From positions 95,958 to 159,957 of the forward strand of contig MU130622.1 in assembly GCA_015039465.1 (NCBI GenBank): a DNA stretch of 64,000 bases. Direction: 5' to 3'. The position numbers and the translations under genes are program-made. Below are positions 43,386 through 55,621 of the stretch, piece by piece. Origin of the DNA: Phlegmacium glaucopus (taxonomy: Eukaryota > Basidiomycota > Agaricomycetes > Agaricales > Cortinariaceae). Each line of letters begins with the position of its first letter. Position 1 is the first letter of the stretch. The notes below the pieces were generated by a model. It saw nothing but the letters and a program-made list of their open reading frames with translations. It did no database searches and was not told the origin of the DNA.

Positions 43386-46300
43386 AAGAACACCCAGACA
43401 AGCTTCAAGAGCTTGTCTGGGGGTGCTAGGATGATAGTAATTGACTAGGTACAAAAGGACATCCAGACGAGTAACTAGGTACAAAAGGACACCCAGATGA
43501 GCGCTTGGAGCTCATCTGGGGTTGTTAAAGTAATGGCGACGGATGGGGTATGAAAAGAGACCCAGATGAGCTCTTGATGCTCATCTGGGGGGCATTAAAA
43601 GTAATGGTGATGGACTAGACACAAAACAACACCCAGATGAGCTGTAAAAGCTCATCTGGATGTGTTAAGATGATAGTGGTGGACTAGTTATGAAAGGACA
43701 CCCAGACGAGCACTTGGAGCTTGGCTGGGGTCATTAAAGTGATCAGGATGGATGAGGTATGAAAAGAGACTCAGACGAGCTCAATGTGCTCATCTGGGGT
43801 CATTAAGGTGATGGTGATGGAAAGGACACCCAGACAAGCTCTTGAAGCTCGTCTGGGGGTGTTGAGATGATAGCAATGGATGAGAACACCCAGATGAGCC
43901 TGAAGTGCTCATCTGCTGTTGTCAAGGTGATGGTGATGGATGACATATGAAAGGAGACCCAGACAAGCTTGAAGTGCTTGTCTGGGGCTGATAAGATAAT
44001 AGTGATGGACTAGGTACAAAAATACACCCAGACAAGCTTTAAGCGCTCATCTGGGGTCGTTAAAGTGATTGGAATGGATGAGGTATGAAAGAGAGACACA
44101 GACAAGCTCAATGTGCTCATCTGGGGTCATTAAGGTGATGGTGGTATGAAAGGACACCCAGACAAGCACTTAGAGCTCATCTGGGGTCATTAATGTGATG
44201 GCAATGGATGGGGTATGAAAGAGACCCAGGGGAGCTCATCAGCACCATATAGATGCTGCTTCCAATTATTAACTTACCTTTTTATTAATACTTAGCTGCG
44301 CTTCATGCTTTACTTGTAGTGTATGTCCCTAATCAATGAAGATGACCCAGACGAGCTTCACAAGCTTGTCTGGGCATTTGTTAAGTTTGAGAACTCTGTT
44401 CTGGAATATTGGATGGAGTAACGGAATGGAACCACAGAAAGGATAAGGACTTAGCCTCAGCGTGTGTGCTGTGCTACCCAGAACCTTCGTGTCCTAATTT
44501 CAGAGTAATAATGGAATGGAGTGGAACCGGAAGTTGGAGGGACTTAGAAGAACAACAAGAGAGGGAAACTATGTTGATATTCAAACTGAGGAAACATACA
44601 AGTTTTGAGTACTTAAATAATAAAAGGAATAGCAACTGAAATATAGAATATAAATATAAAGTGCTGCGTTCTGCTCCCGGAAAGGTCCTGCATTCTTGGG
44701 TGAATAATCCATAGCAGGTGTGCTGACTGATAGTGGGAAAGTGATGACAAAGAAATAGTGGTAGTGGCAAAGATGTGGTAATGGGTTTGGAGTATAGACA
44801 GAGGAGCTGGAATGACACAGAGAAGTCTCGGAGTTGAACATAGGAAGAGTGGTTTGGGATATAAGGGAAAGCACTGTACGGAGTATGGACTACTGGAGAC
44901 AGCTCCAACGGAGCTGGACCGGAGTAACATATGATGGAATGTAACAGCATAGTAAGATGATAGCAATGGAATAGTAATGAAAGGATGCCCAGACAAGCGC
45001 TTGGAGCTTGTCTGGGGTCATCAATGTGATGGTGATGGATGGGGTATGAGAGAGACCCAGATGAGCTTGTGAAGCTCATCTGGGTCTAGTAAGATGATAG
45101 TGATGGACTAGGTACAAAGGGTGCCAGACGAGTCTTGAAGCTCATCTGGTGCCGTTAAAGTGATAGCGATGGATGGGGCATGAAAGAGACCCAGACGAGC
45201 TTTGCACACTCGTCTGGGTCTAGTAAGATGATAACAATGGACTAGGTATGAAAAGATGCCCAGATGAGCGTTTGGAGCTTGTCTGGGTCATCAATGTGAT
45301 GGCAATAGATGGGGTATGAAAGAGACCCAGACCAGCTTGCAAAGCTCATCTCGGCATAGTGAGATGATAGTGATGGAGTAGGTACAAAAAGATGCCCAGA
45401 TGAGCGCTTGGAGCCATCTGGGGTCATCAATGTGATGGCGATGGATGGGGTATGAAAGAGACCCAGACAAGCTTCACAAGCTCGTCTGGGTCTAGTAAGA
45501 TGATAACAATGGACTAGGTACAAAAAGATGCCCAGACAAGTGTTTGGAGCTCATCTGGGTCATCAATGTGATGGTGATAGATGGGGTCTAGTAAGATGAT
45601 AGCAATGGACTAAGACTGTTCACGACACTTTGAAGGGCAATATTAAGCTAGACTGGCCTTTAGCATAAGAAAAAAATAAGGAACAATAATGAATTACGCA
45701 CCTCCTGAACAGCAGAAATGACGATAGAAAGTCCACCCCTCACAACCAACTCAAGGAAGCAAATAAAAGTACAACGATAGGTAGGTATGAAAGGATGCCC
45801 AGATGGGCGCTTGGAGCTCGTCTGGGGTCATCAATGTGATGGTGATGGATGGGGTATGAAAGAGACTTGGACGAGCTCTGCAAGCTCATCTGGGCATAGT
45901 AAGATGATAGCAATGGACTAGTTATGAAAGGATGACCAGATGAGCACTTGGAGCTCGTCTGGTGTCATTAAAGTGATGGTGATGGATGGGGTATGAAAAA
46001 AGACCCAGACAAGTTCTTGAAGCTTGTCTGGGGGGTGTTAAAAGTGATGGCAATGATGCACTGGATACAAAACAACACCCAAACAAGCTCTTGAAGCTTG
46101 TCTAGGGTCATTCCAGGTGATGGTGATGGAGGTAGGATAGAATGCCTAGACAAGCTCTTCAAGCTCATCTATGTGCTAAATGGTGGGTGATGTACTATGT
46201 AAGATGAGTACATGATAATGGCAATGGATTACGCACCACAGGTGATGGTGAGGGATAAGGACACCCAGACGAGCGCTCAGAGCTCATCTGGGGTCATCAA
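43386..46300. repeat. Hairpin satellite, about 30 units
   Basis: Each unit of roughly 65-80 bases has a palindrome of the type CCCAGACGAGC..GCTCGTCTGGG (arms 11-13, loop 4-8), followed by a variable linker like GTTAAAGTGATGGTGATGGA and TGAGGTATGAAAAGAGA. Units are visible near 43392, 43488, 43559, 43631, 43700, 43770, 43827, 43890, 43957, 44027, 44098, 44156, 44345, 44990 to 45540 (nine), 45795 to 46143 (six) and 46268. Arms vary CG/TG/CA as if by CpG decay, with compensating changes uncommon. Interrupted at 44240-44340, 44395-44985, 45600-45785 and 46190-46260 by unrelated sequence. Spacers are homologous to one another, unlike CRISPR. Confidence 0.85.
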
Positions 46301-47529
46301 ATCATGATCAACCAATTGCAATGTCACAGACAAGCCACCAAGGCCATGTCTGGACTCAGATGTTGTGGAAAACACTGCAGATGAGCTGTTGGAGCTCAAT
46401 TGGGAGGTGTTGGAAGCAGTGGGAACAAGAGGGAAGGCCAGGAAAGCCATGGTTGATTTCTTACCCAAAATGGTAATCCTAAAACGGCTTGAGCTGCTCA
46501 GGGCGGCCCAAAGCAGCCCACAAGCCATCAGAATTGGCCCTAGCTCACGGGCCACAGCCGAATTGATGGCTCAGCACCCTGAGCCAAGCCATGGGCAAGG
46601 CCGAGCTGAGCCATGGAAAGACTATTGCTGATGAATGGGCTTCTTGTCTGTAGATGTTAGAGGAGATGTAGAACCCATGAATCAAGTTGAATTCTAAGGT
46701 GGTTATCTTTGATAACCACCTTACACCTATATACTACAAGCATGGGAGCTAATATGACTAAATATGGCTAGTACATAATAGAAGGTAGGGTGAGGTAGAT
46801 ACCAAGAATAGAACTGACATCTGTACGATGTCATCAGCGAAGGGTCAACTACTACAATGATAAAGGGATGTCTGTAAAGGGTAGGATGGGGAACGTGGCA
46901 TGTAATATGATCATAGAGTAAAGTGAAAGTAATGATGAGTGCTAAGTGTACCTAGAGGCGGATACAATGAGTATCCCCTAACAGTTCCTATCCATTCAGA
47001 GGCTGAATAAAGGGATACTTGTTGGTGTGTAGAAAAAGCCTCATGTGGGCCATATCCTAGTGCTTTTTTATTTAAAAAAATGAAATAAAATATGTACAGG
47101 AAGTATGCCAGTTTGACTCTATTCAAACCTTGGAGAATATTCCATAATTTGAAAACTAATGAATTAAACTGATGGCCCAGTTCTGGATATTGATATGGTT
47201 ATAGTTGGTTCAAAAATTAAAGTAGATATAGTATATTAAGTGTTGTTAATATTATAAAAATATTTATAAAGTTAAATCACACAAAATGCTGATGGATCTG
47301 CCAACACTGAAAGATTGGACCAGCTGTTCCTGCACTGTTTGTTTCAAGCTGATTTTTTTTACAAAAATATAGCCAATAAAACATCATGGGAATGGCTGGT
47401 CTAATCATTTAGTGTTGGCATTCATTTTAATTTTAAACCAACTGTAGTTCTGGAACCAGAAATGTAATTGTCTGAGGACTAGACCAAGGACAATTGACTT
47501 TTGTCTTGGAACAAATTCAGTTTGATGGG
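46301..47529. other. No gene seen; LTR-like stretch at 46655-46983
   Basis: 46655-46983 starts TGTTAGAGGAG and ends TATCCCCTAACA like other LTRs here, with a hairpin GGTGGTTATC/GATAACCACC at 46700-46722. No target duplication matches, so this is tentative. 46300-46640 is a moderately GC-rich stretch with repeated GAGC/GCTC words and no convincing frame. 46984-47529 is AT-rich with nothing recognisable. Confidence 0.35.
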
Positions 47530-48065
47530 CAGTAATTTACAGTCCCCCAGGGATTCCAAGGAGTCTGAGCGGATCCAAGTGGATCCGAGCAGAGTCTGAG
47601 GAGTCCGAGCATATTCTGAGTGGATCCAAGCAAATAAGACACAAATTGGCTAGGAAAATACTTCTGTTAAGGTTTTGTTAAGGTTTTTTTAAGGTTTTGT
47701 TAAGGTTTCTTGTTAAGGTTGTGTTAAGGTTTTTGTTAAGGTCAGGGAGGTATCTAGTTTGTTAAGGTTTTGTTAAGGTTCTGTTAAGGTTTTGTTAAGG
47801 TCTTTTTAAGGTTTTGTTAAGGTTGTGTTAGGGCTTTGATAAGGTTGGGGAGGTACATAGGTTCCAGTCCAAGCGAGTCCAAGCTAGTCCAAGCAGTCCA
47901 AGCAGTCCAAGTGGAGTCCGAGTGAGTCCGAGCAGTCTGAGCGGAGTCCAAGCAAATTCTGCTTGGAATACACTCAAATACACTCAAAAAGTCCTCGGAC
48001 TTGCTCAGATCTGCTTGGATCCACCTCAGACTCTGTTGGATTCCCTGGGGGAGTGTAAAGACCTC
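47530..48065. mobile_element. hAT-like element F2, copy b (536 bp)
   Basis: Same ends as copy a (CAGTAATTTACAGTCCCCCA, TGGGGGAGTGTAAAGACCTC), with perfect 8-bp duplication TTGATGGG (47522-47529, 48066-48073). The core is again GTTAAGGTTTT repeats. Both copies therefore transposed independently and fairly recently. Confidence 0.9.
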
Positions 48066-48280
48066 TTGATGGGGACCATGGGTAAATTAGTCAATTGATT
48101 AGACATATATTTATTCACCTATATGTCACAAATTAAGAAAAGGGGTTGAAGAGGAAAATAATCTTGTAGTACAAAACATAAAGAGATCATTGGGAATTTG
48201 CAAGAATAAGGTTGTGAGAGAGGGAGAAAGGAATAGGAGTAGAAATTTATCTAGTACAATCCAGCTTAAAGTTTACAATG

Positions 48281-51200
48281 CTAATCCAGATACTATATTT
48301 GACAATCAATGAGCAATGAATCAAAAAAATAATCTAAGATAATGCATACCTCTAAAATCAAAACCTCTCCTGATCCATATCCAAGGCATATTTTTGAAAG
48401 ATGGTGACTGATACACTGTGGCTTGCAGAAAAGAGGTGGAATCCAGATTTTCTGAAGGTTTTTGGTGTGGAATATAGTGTCTCCAACTATGTCAAGAGAA
48501 GAGGACTGCAATGAGAGATGGATTTGGCCATCAGAACCATTGTGCATAAAAACACCATTAGGAAGTGATGATACAGCAAGTGATCGAGTGTTATCAATTG
48601 AAGATGAAGATGGAATGGAGGTATGTCCTTTCAGCACTGCTCCATACTTTCCTGTGACTTTATCCCAGACCTGTGCAGTGTGATCACTAAATGAAGACAC
48701 AATGTGCATACCATCAGGAGAGAAGATGGTAGAGACCACCCGCTTTGAACGTCCTTTCAGCTCCGCATCACACTGTCCTGTAGCTGTACTCCAGATCCTG
48801 GTAGTGTGATCACTAGATGCAGACACAATATGCATGCCATCAGGAGAGAAGACAGCAGAATTAATAATGCTTGAATGTCCTTTCAGCTCTGCCTCACACT
48901 CTCCTGTGCTTGTTTTCCAGATCCGTGCAATGTGGTCATCAGATACAGATACAATGTGCATACCATCAGGAGAGAAGATGGCAAATCTGATAGGTTTTGA
49001 ATGTCCTTTCAGCTCTGCTTCACACTCTCCTGTGGCTGTATTCCATATCCGTGCAGTGTGATCATTAGATACAGAAATCAGAAATAATATGTCTCCCATC
49101 AGGAGAGAAGATAGCAGAGTTGACAAGTTTTGAATGTCCTTTCAGCTCTGCTTCACACTCTCCTGTGGCTGTCTTCCAGATTCTGGCAGTGTGATCCTCA
49201 GATGCAGACACAATATGCATGCCATCAGGAGAGAAGGCAGCAGATCTGATAGGTTTTGAATGTCCTTTCAACTCTGCTTCACACTCTCCTGTAACTGTAT
49301 TCCATATATGGGCAGTATGATCATTAGATGCAGACACAATATGCCTACCATCAGGTGAGAAGAGAGCAGATGTGACCCGGCTTGAATGTCCTTTCTGCTC
49401 TATTTCACACTCTCCTATAGATGTATTCCAGATACGTACAGTGTGATCAATAGAAGCAGATACAATATGTGCACCATCAGGAGAGAAGACAACAGATCTG
49501 ATCAAGTCTGAATGCCCTCTCAACTTTGCTTCACACTCTCCTGTAGATGTATTACAAATTTGGATAGTGTGATCATTAGATGCAAACACAATATGCATGC
49601 CATCAGGAGAGAAGACAGGTGGGAAGATGAAAGAGTGAGAATGGGCCAAATGTCCTTTCAGCTTTGCTTTGCACTCTCCTCTGCCAGTTGTATTCCAGGT
49701 TCGGGCAGTGTAATCATAAGATACAGACACAATATGCATACCATCAGGAGAGAAGATAGCAGATTTGACCCCCTTTGAATGTCCTTTCAGCTCTGCTTTA
49801 CACTCTCCTGTGGCTGCATTCCAGATCCGTGCAGTGCAATCATCAGATGCAGATACAATATGCATACTATCAGGAGAGAAGACAGCAGAGTTAATATGGC
49901 CTAAATGTCCTTTCAGCTCTGCTTTACACCCTCCTGTGGCTACATTCCAGATGCGTGCAGTGTGATCATCAGATACAGACACAATCTGCATACTATCAGG
50001 AGAGAAGACAGAAAATATGACAGTCTTTGAATGTCCTTTCAGCTGTACTTCACTCCCCCTTGTGGCTAGATTCCAGATTCCAGGAGTGTTATTATGAGGA
50101 GGATATAAAGGTATAAGCACCATATTCATTTTATCAGGAGAGAAGACAATAGAGCGTCGAGAGAATCCAGTGATTTTCAGCTTTGCCTCACATTCTCCTG
50201 TGGCTGTACTCCAGATCTGTACAGCATCATAAGATGTAGACACAATATTCTGACCATCAAGAGAGAAGACAGCAGAACATAAATCTGAATGCAACTCTAG
50301 GTCACACTCTCCTGTGGATGTATTCCAGACCCGTGCAGTGCGATCAAAATATGCAGAAGACACAATATGTCTACCATCAGAAGAGAAGACAGCAAAAGTA
50401 ACATAATTTGAATGTCCCTTCAGCTCTACTTCACACTCTCCTGTGGCTGCATTCCAGATCCATAGCGTAGTGTTACTTATGGATAAAATAGTCATACCAT
50501 CAGGAGAGAAGACAGCAGACTTTACACTCTTTGGATGTCTCAGAACTGATTGAGACAAGCTCCAGCTTTTTCTCCTGCCTAAACAGAGCTTCCATGGACA
50601 ATCCATCCTACTTCCATATGTTTTCCATATATATGAATTTTCTGGCAGCCAAACCAATGCTGATGGACAGCCTTCAAGACTGTCATTTTTAATAAACTCA
50701 AAATTTTCTTTTAAAAACTTTTCAGCATCAATTACTATTGTTGCAAATGGGTTTGGAGTCTATTTTCTGCTGTCAGTGCAATCCATCTGCAACAACAAGA
50801 TCACTTACATTTGCCCAACTTTCTAGCTTATGCAGTGAATGCATTGCAGTTTCTAATTTTCCTAGAATACTCAAACAATCCATCCAACGCAGAAGATGTC
50901 TCTGAAAAAAATACTTCAATTCATCAGATCCATTGCTGTTATCTCCATGGGTGAAATGCAAAGCCCAGCTTCCACAAGCATATGCAAGGGATTCAGAAAT
51001 CTCTTCACATTTTCTCTCTGCCAAGTAAGACACCCTGTCCTTCTGTGACCAACTTTTCTCCATAAAGGACAGACACTGAAGTGCCAGATCCTTATGTGAA
51101 GCACAAGGATCAAAATAGTGCTTGGAGGAAAGAATCTGACTACTGATGAAATCATGGAAGGATGCATGGAATATTGAGATCTTCTTAGAAGGGTTTTCAG

Positions 51201-53093
51201 ATGATGGAATATATATCACAGATTCAAGGGAAGAAAGGGCAACTTTAACTCTTTCCACAGATATTTGCACCAAACCACTGATAGCAGTCATAGAAAGAGG
51301 ATTATAAACATATACCACAGCTTTAAGAACCATGCCTATATCTGACCTTTCCCTAGGATTTGTAGAGTCTGAATCATAGGCTGCATCCAAGATTCTTTGA
51401 TAAAGCATATCTAGTGGTTTGGTGACACCAAATGTTGGTTCCAATGTGAAATTGACTACATCTGAAAGACGCTGAGGCATGCTCAAGCTACCTCTCTGGG
51501 CAATATATTTGCAGACAGTTGCTGCATAAATGAATAAAGTGCCAGACATGTTAACAAGTCTTTCAAGTTCAGCCTGAGAAGACCAAACATGCCCATTGAA
51601 CCTAATTTGGCCATAACACAAGCAAGCTTTGATATAAAGCTCAATATCAGCCTTTACAACTTCCTTTCCAACCTCATGAAGGATAAAGTGGAAATGACCC
51701 CAAGGATGATCAAAAGTCTCCTTGACTACTATTTCTGGACGACTAGTGATGAAGAACTTGACTGGAAGAGATTTGCTGTGCTTTAAGATCATAGCAAGCA
51801 ACTCAGCCACAAGGTTCTGGTCAGAACACTCATCCAGAGCATCAAGAACAATAACTGGGGCAACAACTACTCCTCTGGCACCCCTGTATGCAGTAGTGAG
51901 TGGTCTAACAATGAAATTCAGGAATTGTTTTGCAATCCTCCAAGATGAGCAATCAGGATTGTCTTCCACTACCTTCAGGATGAGATGGGACAGAGAGGGA
52001 AGATGCCTGACATGGGCTAACTGAAGGGATATGGTTGGGATGATACAGCGGACATCACTGGTATCCGTCCGGAGATGAGAAGAAAAGAAGGTACCACCAA
52101 GGGATTCATTTTCGTCAAGGATTTCACTTAATGAGTAAGCAATTGTCGTTTTGCCGGTTCCCGCCATCCCGTTGAGCCAATATACCTTTGGGGACATACC
52201 ATCACTTGCCCACACTCGCAATGTGTCAAGGATTGCCTTGCGAGTGTTCTCCGTACATGCGTTGCGTGGAGCAGGAGACGCTGCATCATACTCTGCGAAC
52301 TGAGCACGTGGCACGAGCTTCTCACGTAGTGTATCCTATGAACTAGCTTTCAGTGAAGATCGTCCCTCTCAAAATTATATACGCTCACCATGATTCGAGA
52401 CCTCGACTGTTCATTCCCATCAACATTGGATGGTCCATGCCAGTGGATCTGAAAAGATGATGGAACTGTCAGTATATAGATCGAACTTTGTGCAGATGGG
52501 GTGAGACTTACGCTCTTGGCCATGGTAATCCTTGCCTGCGGCATGTATACATTCTGAGCACCTGGCAAGAAAGACATCTGACTATGGGTGTTTGGAGACA
52601 TATACTAAATGAGCAGTAATTAGTGACGAGGATCGTGAGCGCAACATGGACGCTGACCCTCTGTGGAGTTTCTTGTCCTGGGTTACTAGCAGCGCCAAGT
52701 TGCCTGGGAACGGTAGGGATCGATGCTGACACGGGCCCAGAAATTAGAGGATGCATTCTGTGTGATTCCGTACTGGCAACCGCTGTGGCAGGTGCGTGAT
52801 CGACGCTGACAACAGGGGCCATTTGAAGCGGCAAATTACTTGACAGTATGAAGGTATTAAGTGATAATCAAGGAGATATCGGACAACAAGGATTCAGCTG
52901 CTCACCTTGTTCCTGCATCTGTTGTTGGCATATAGATATCAGAACTTGAATCGTCGTCCAGATAGATATCAGCACTCGAATCCACATCCATCGGCGGTGG
53001 TGTGGGCGGGTGTAACAAATAAGATAAATCCAGGTTGGAGTATGGAGTAATGCCCTCTGTACGATGTCTCTTAGATGGTCTTTCGCTGGACAT
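48281..53093 (-). pseudogene. NACHT-WD40 NLR-like protein, frame broken by a 7-bp duplication
   Basis: Seven exons can be followed: 53093-52906, 52838-52658, 52604-52512, 52448-52389, 52335-50809, 50759-48350, 48292-48281, all with GT..AG introns of 49-69 bases and consistent phase. It starts MSSERPSKRHRTEGI with a disordered head. Exon 5 holds the NACHT domain: Walker A GMAGTGKTTIA, Walker B VIVLDALDEC, sensor-like FFITSRPE. Exon 6 encodes about 15 WD40 repeats of 42 residues (GHS..I.SA.FSPDGMHIVSAS.DHTARIWN). At 49072-49085 the word CAGAAAT is present twice; one copy is extra and shifts the frame within repeat 12, giving a stop at 49065. The other frame then carries repeats 13-15 and a C-terminal tail. 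Fungal NLRs of this type act in non-self recognition and programmed cell death. As written the protein would lose its last repeats. Confidence 0.85.
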
Positions 53094-53599
53094 GATGAAG
53101 ATGATAGTCGAGAGAGGGCGGTGAGTACTAGTGGCTGTACGGAAGTTTGCTCTTCCCACGGTGGATACGAAAAACAAAGGCAGACTCTTAATAATAATTG
53201 TTATAGCAGTATGAATAACATGGCTACTACCAAACGCTTGTTCCCAACTGACGGTGTCATATGTAATGGCTCATTAGGAAAGTCCTCGGCCCCCTTTCAC
53301 TACCTCCTACTCCTACCCTGGCACTAACTTCAGGTTCCGTCATTTCGATGCCACTCCGATAGATAGCGCGTGATAGATAGCCTTCACCAGCGTACTGATA
53401 CAAGGATTGACGAGACGGGGGAAGGTCACTAGTCAATCTTAGAATATCGAAGAACAGGCAGTGGGTGTAGTTGCATGAGACATACAGTGGCGGACGAGAA
53501 TCACGGTATGATGGGAGGCAGTATCGAGGTGACTCCGATGATGACGTTGGTGGTCGGTGGTTGTAATGATAAACGTTTGTCGTCAGCTAAAATACCGTC

Positions 53600-54815
53600 C
53601 CAGATTGGTAAATTGCTTCAATGGCATCGTTTTTCACGTTCATAATAAAATAGCAACTTACCGAAACACGTCAAGATGCAAGTGTCGCCAACCAGCAATT
53701 GATATCATCGAGCCCACAATGCACCCTTCTCCTCCTGCCAATAATGATGCAAAGCTGGAAATTGATGTGGCGTTGAGGTAGTGAGTTAACATAGTGGCTG
53801 GAACATCGCTCCCAATTATCCTGGGCATTGGAGTTGAATAAGTTGTATCGTGTTCCTGGTGGATATAAGGGTACGGCAGCATTGCCTCTCCGTTCTGGGT
53901 TCCACTGCGAATGTGGGCCTTGTATCAACCCAGTTGAGACTAGAGAAGAAGCAAAAGCACTGACTTGTTGGTTGGTTGTAGATTCAAACACGATGTCTAC
54001 ATCCCTGAGGTCTCCAATCTCACTCAACTTTCTGAGCGTTGATGGAAACACTGAAAGGTGAATAAACAACATTGAATACGTTAAGGAAATAATGAATAAT
54101 AGACTTACCTTGGGGTTTTCTTGTTGTAAGTCCTCGAGTCGTCAATGTGTTTCCTTATTCTTGGAGGGCCGGAGTCGTTGAATTGTTCTGATTGAGCCTG
54201 GACCGCCTGGTGTCTCGAACTGCCAGGGATCCCAGTGTGCAAAGTTGAATAGCGAACTTACAGTCCAGTCGGAAACTTATGCAGAAATGTTTGTTGCCAT
54301 CATCGCCTTACATTATGGAGAAAACGTTGAGAAGATGTGCAAGGACTGCTCAAGCGCTCAAGGGTTATCGACGCTGGTGCATGAAATTGAAGAATTGCTA
54401 CGTTGACTGCAAGAATCGGGCCTCCTGTCGAGAGTAATAGCGTACGGCAAACCATTTGTTTTCGCGAAGTCTTCATCATCTTCAATCTCCGCTCTCAACC
54501 CCTTCAGCATTTTGAGCAACAGCCGAGTGACTTGGTGTGCCAGGTGCAACGGAATCTCTTCAGTGCAAACTACGAAATGCATATTGAATAGGTCAGATGT
54601 GTATAACCCTGACGGCGATTCCTGATCATCGATCATGGACTTGGTATGTGTATGTGGAGTCTCGATTATCTTTCTTTTGTTGAGTGGAACGAATACTGCA
54701 AGTGCTTTGCGTCCTCCTTTGAACTTGCCGATATTGATACTTGACTCTGAATCATCCCCAGTAATGAAGAGTGAAATTTTAGTTTACAGAGATTAAAATA
54801 ATAATTAGACTCACC
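53600..54815 (-). CDS. Hypothetical protein, multi-exon
   Basis: The minus strand carries a spliced-looking gene. 54745-54360 reads SSINIGKFKGGRKALAVFVP, KRKIIETPHTHTKSMIDDQE, HFVVCTEEIPLHLAHQVTRL, KGLRAEIEDDEDFAKTNGLP. 54072-53780 reads VFPSTLRKLSEIGDLRDVDI, VFESTTNQQVSAFASSLVST, YPPGTRYNLFNSNAQDNWER. Splice donors GTGAGT (near 54813) and GTAAG-type sites border these pieces, and a start may be the ATG at about 54817. Exact exons, start and stop are unsure. I recognise no domain. It sits tail-on between the NLR and the RecQ-like gene. Confidence 0.45.
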
Positions 54816-54839
54816 ATTTCAATCGGGTTAAGCTCGTAA

Positions 54840-55431
54840 ATAGAACTTGGGGGTGACGGAACCGAATATACCTACAGGGTTAATGTGTCCCTACATTGTC
54901 GGCAGGTTCGCCCTTTGTTTCCGTGACCTATAGGGCTCTATAGAGGTGATAACAAAAATACTCCAAAGTCAGTCCGACATGAGAAATCTTCATCGAAAAT
55001 TTGCGCCTGGAGACCAGATAAATACCTATTTGGTCGAAACATACCTTATTTGGGGGGGAAGGGCGGGGTTAAGGCCAAGTTCCAACAGGCCTTAAAATAA
55101 TATACCTATGTACCCCGGGCAATTTTACCCCCTTGACTTAAATGGTAATTTAAAAGAGAACGGCTCCGTACAATGAGCCAGGAGCTCCATTAAGTAGGTT
55201 TCTATCGATGCCGACAATCTTTTTGTTGACTTTGTCTGTCCACGACTGTAGGTTGCCAGTGGAAACGCATATTATTTTCTAAACATAATAACTTATGCCA
55301 GTGATGGCTGAGACGCTGACCTTCCACCTTTTGAGTTCTTTTGAAACACAAATTCTAAAGTTTGTCTTCATTCCCCGAAGCAAATGTGACAGACAGCTTA
55401 GTCTCTCCTAGCCAGGCCACGATATATGTTT
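54840..55431. other. Intergenic stretch without a recognised gene
   Basis: No convincing frame. 55250-55320 (GCATATTATTTTCTAAACATAATA then a GAC/CTG-rich part) resembles 59385-59465 upstream of the MFS gene (GCATATGTTTTCTAAACACAATA), possibly a shared old repeat. Confidence 0.5.
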
Positions 55432-55477
55432 TTTACCGCGCCCCCAAAACCGTTGTTATGTAATCTTCGGACTTTGA
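55432..55477 (+). repeat. Inverted repeat, left arm, flanking RecQ-like gene
   Basis: TTTACCGCGCCCCCAAAACC, then GTTGTTATGTAATCTTCGGA, then CTTTGA. The same words occur in reverse complement at 56447-56502, apart from 8-10 extra bases in the middle of the right arm. Confidence 0.85.
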
Positions 55478-55621
55478 ACCCCCGGTCCGCCCTAGTCGCG
55501 TCAATATTCCTCCTTCCGACTTGATCTCGACGCGATAATTCGTGCAATCTTGTCATTATACCTCTAAAATTTCAATTGTTTCTTTATTTAAAGGTCCGGA
55601 ACCTGGTTTGAGTCAAAAAGA

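Noticed and set aside
43386..46300. CRISPR-like array
   Set aside because: Eukaryotic context, linkers between palindromes are homologous to one another, and no cas genes are present.
48834..49965. Plus-strand ORFs across the WD40 array
   Set aside because: They are shadows of the 126-base coding repeat on the minus strand.
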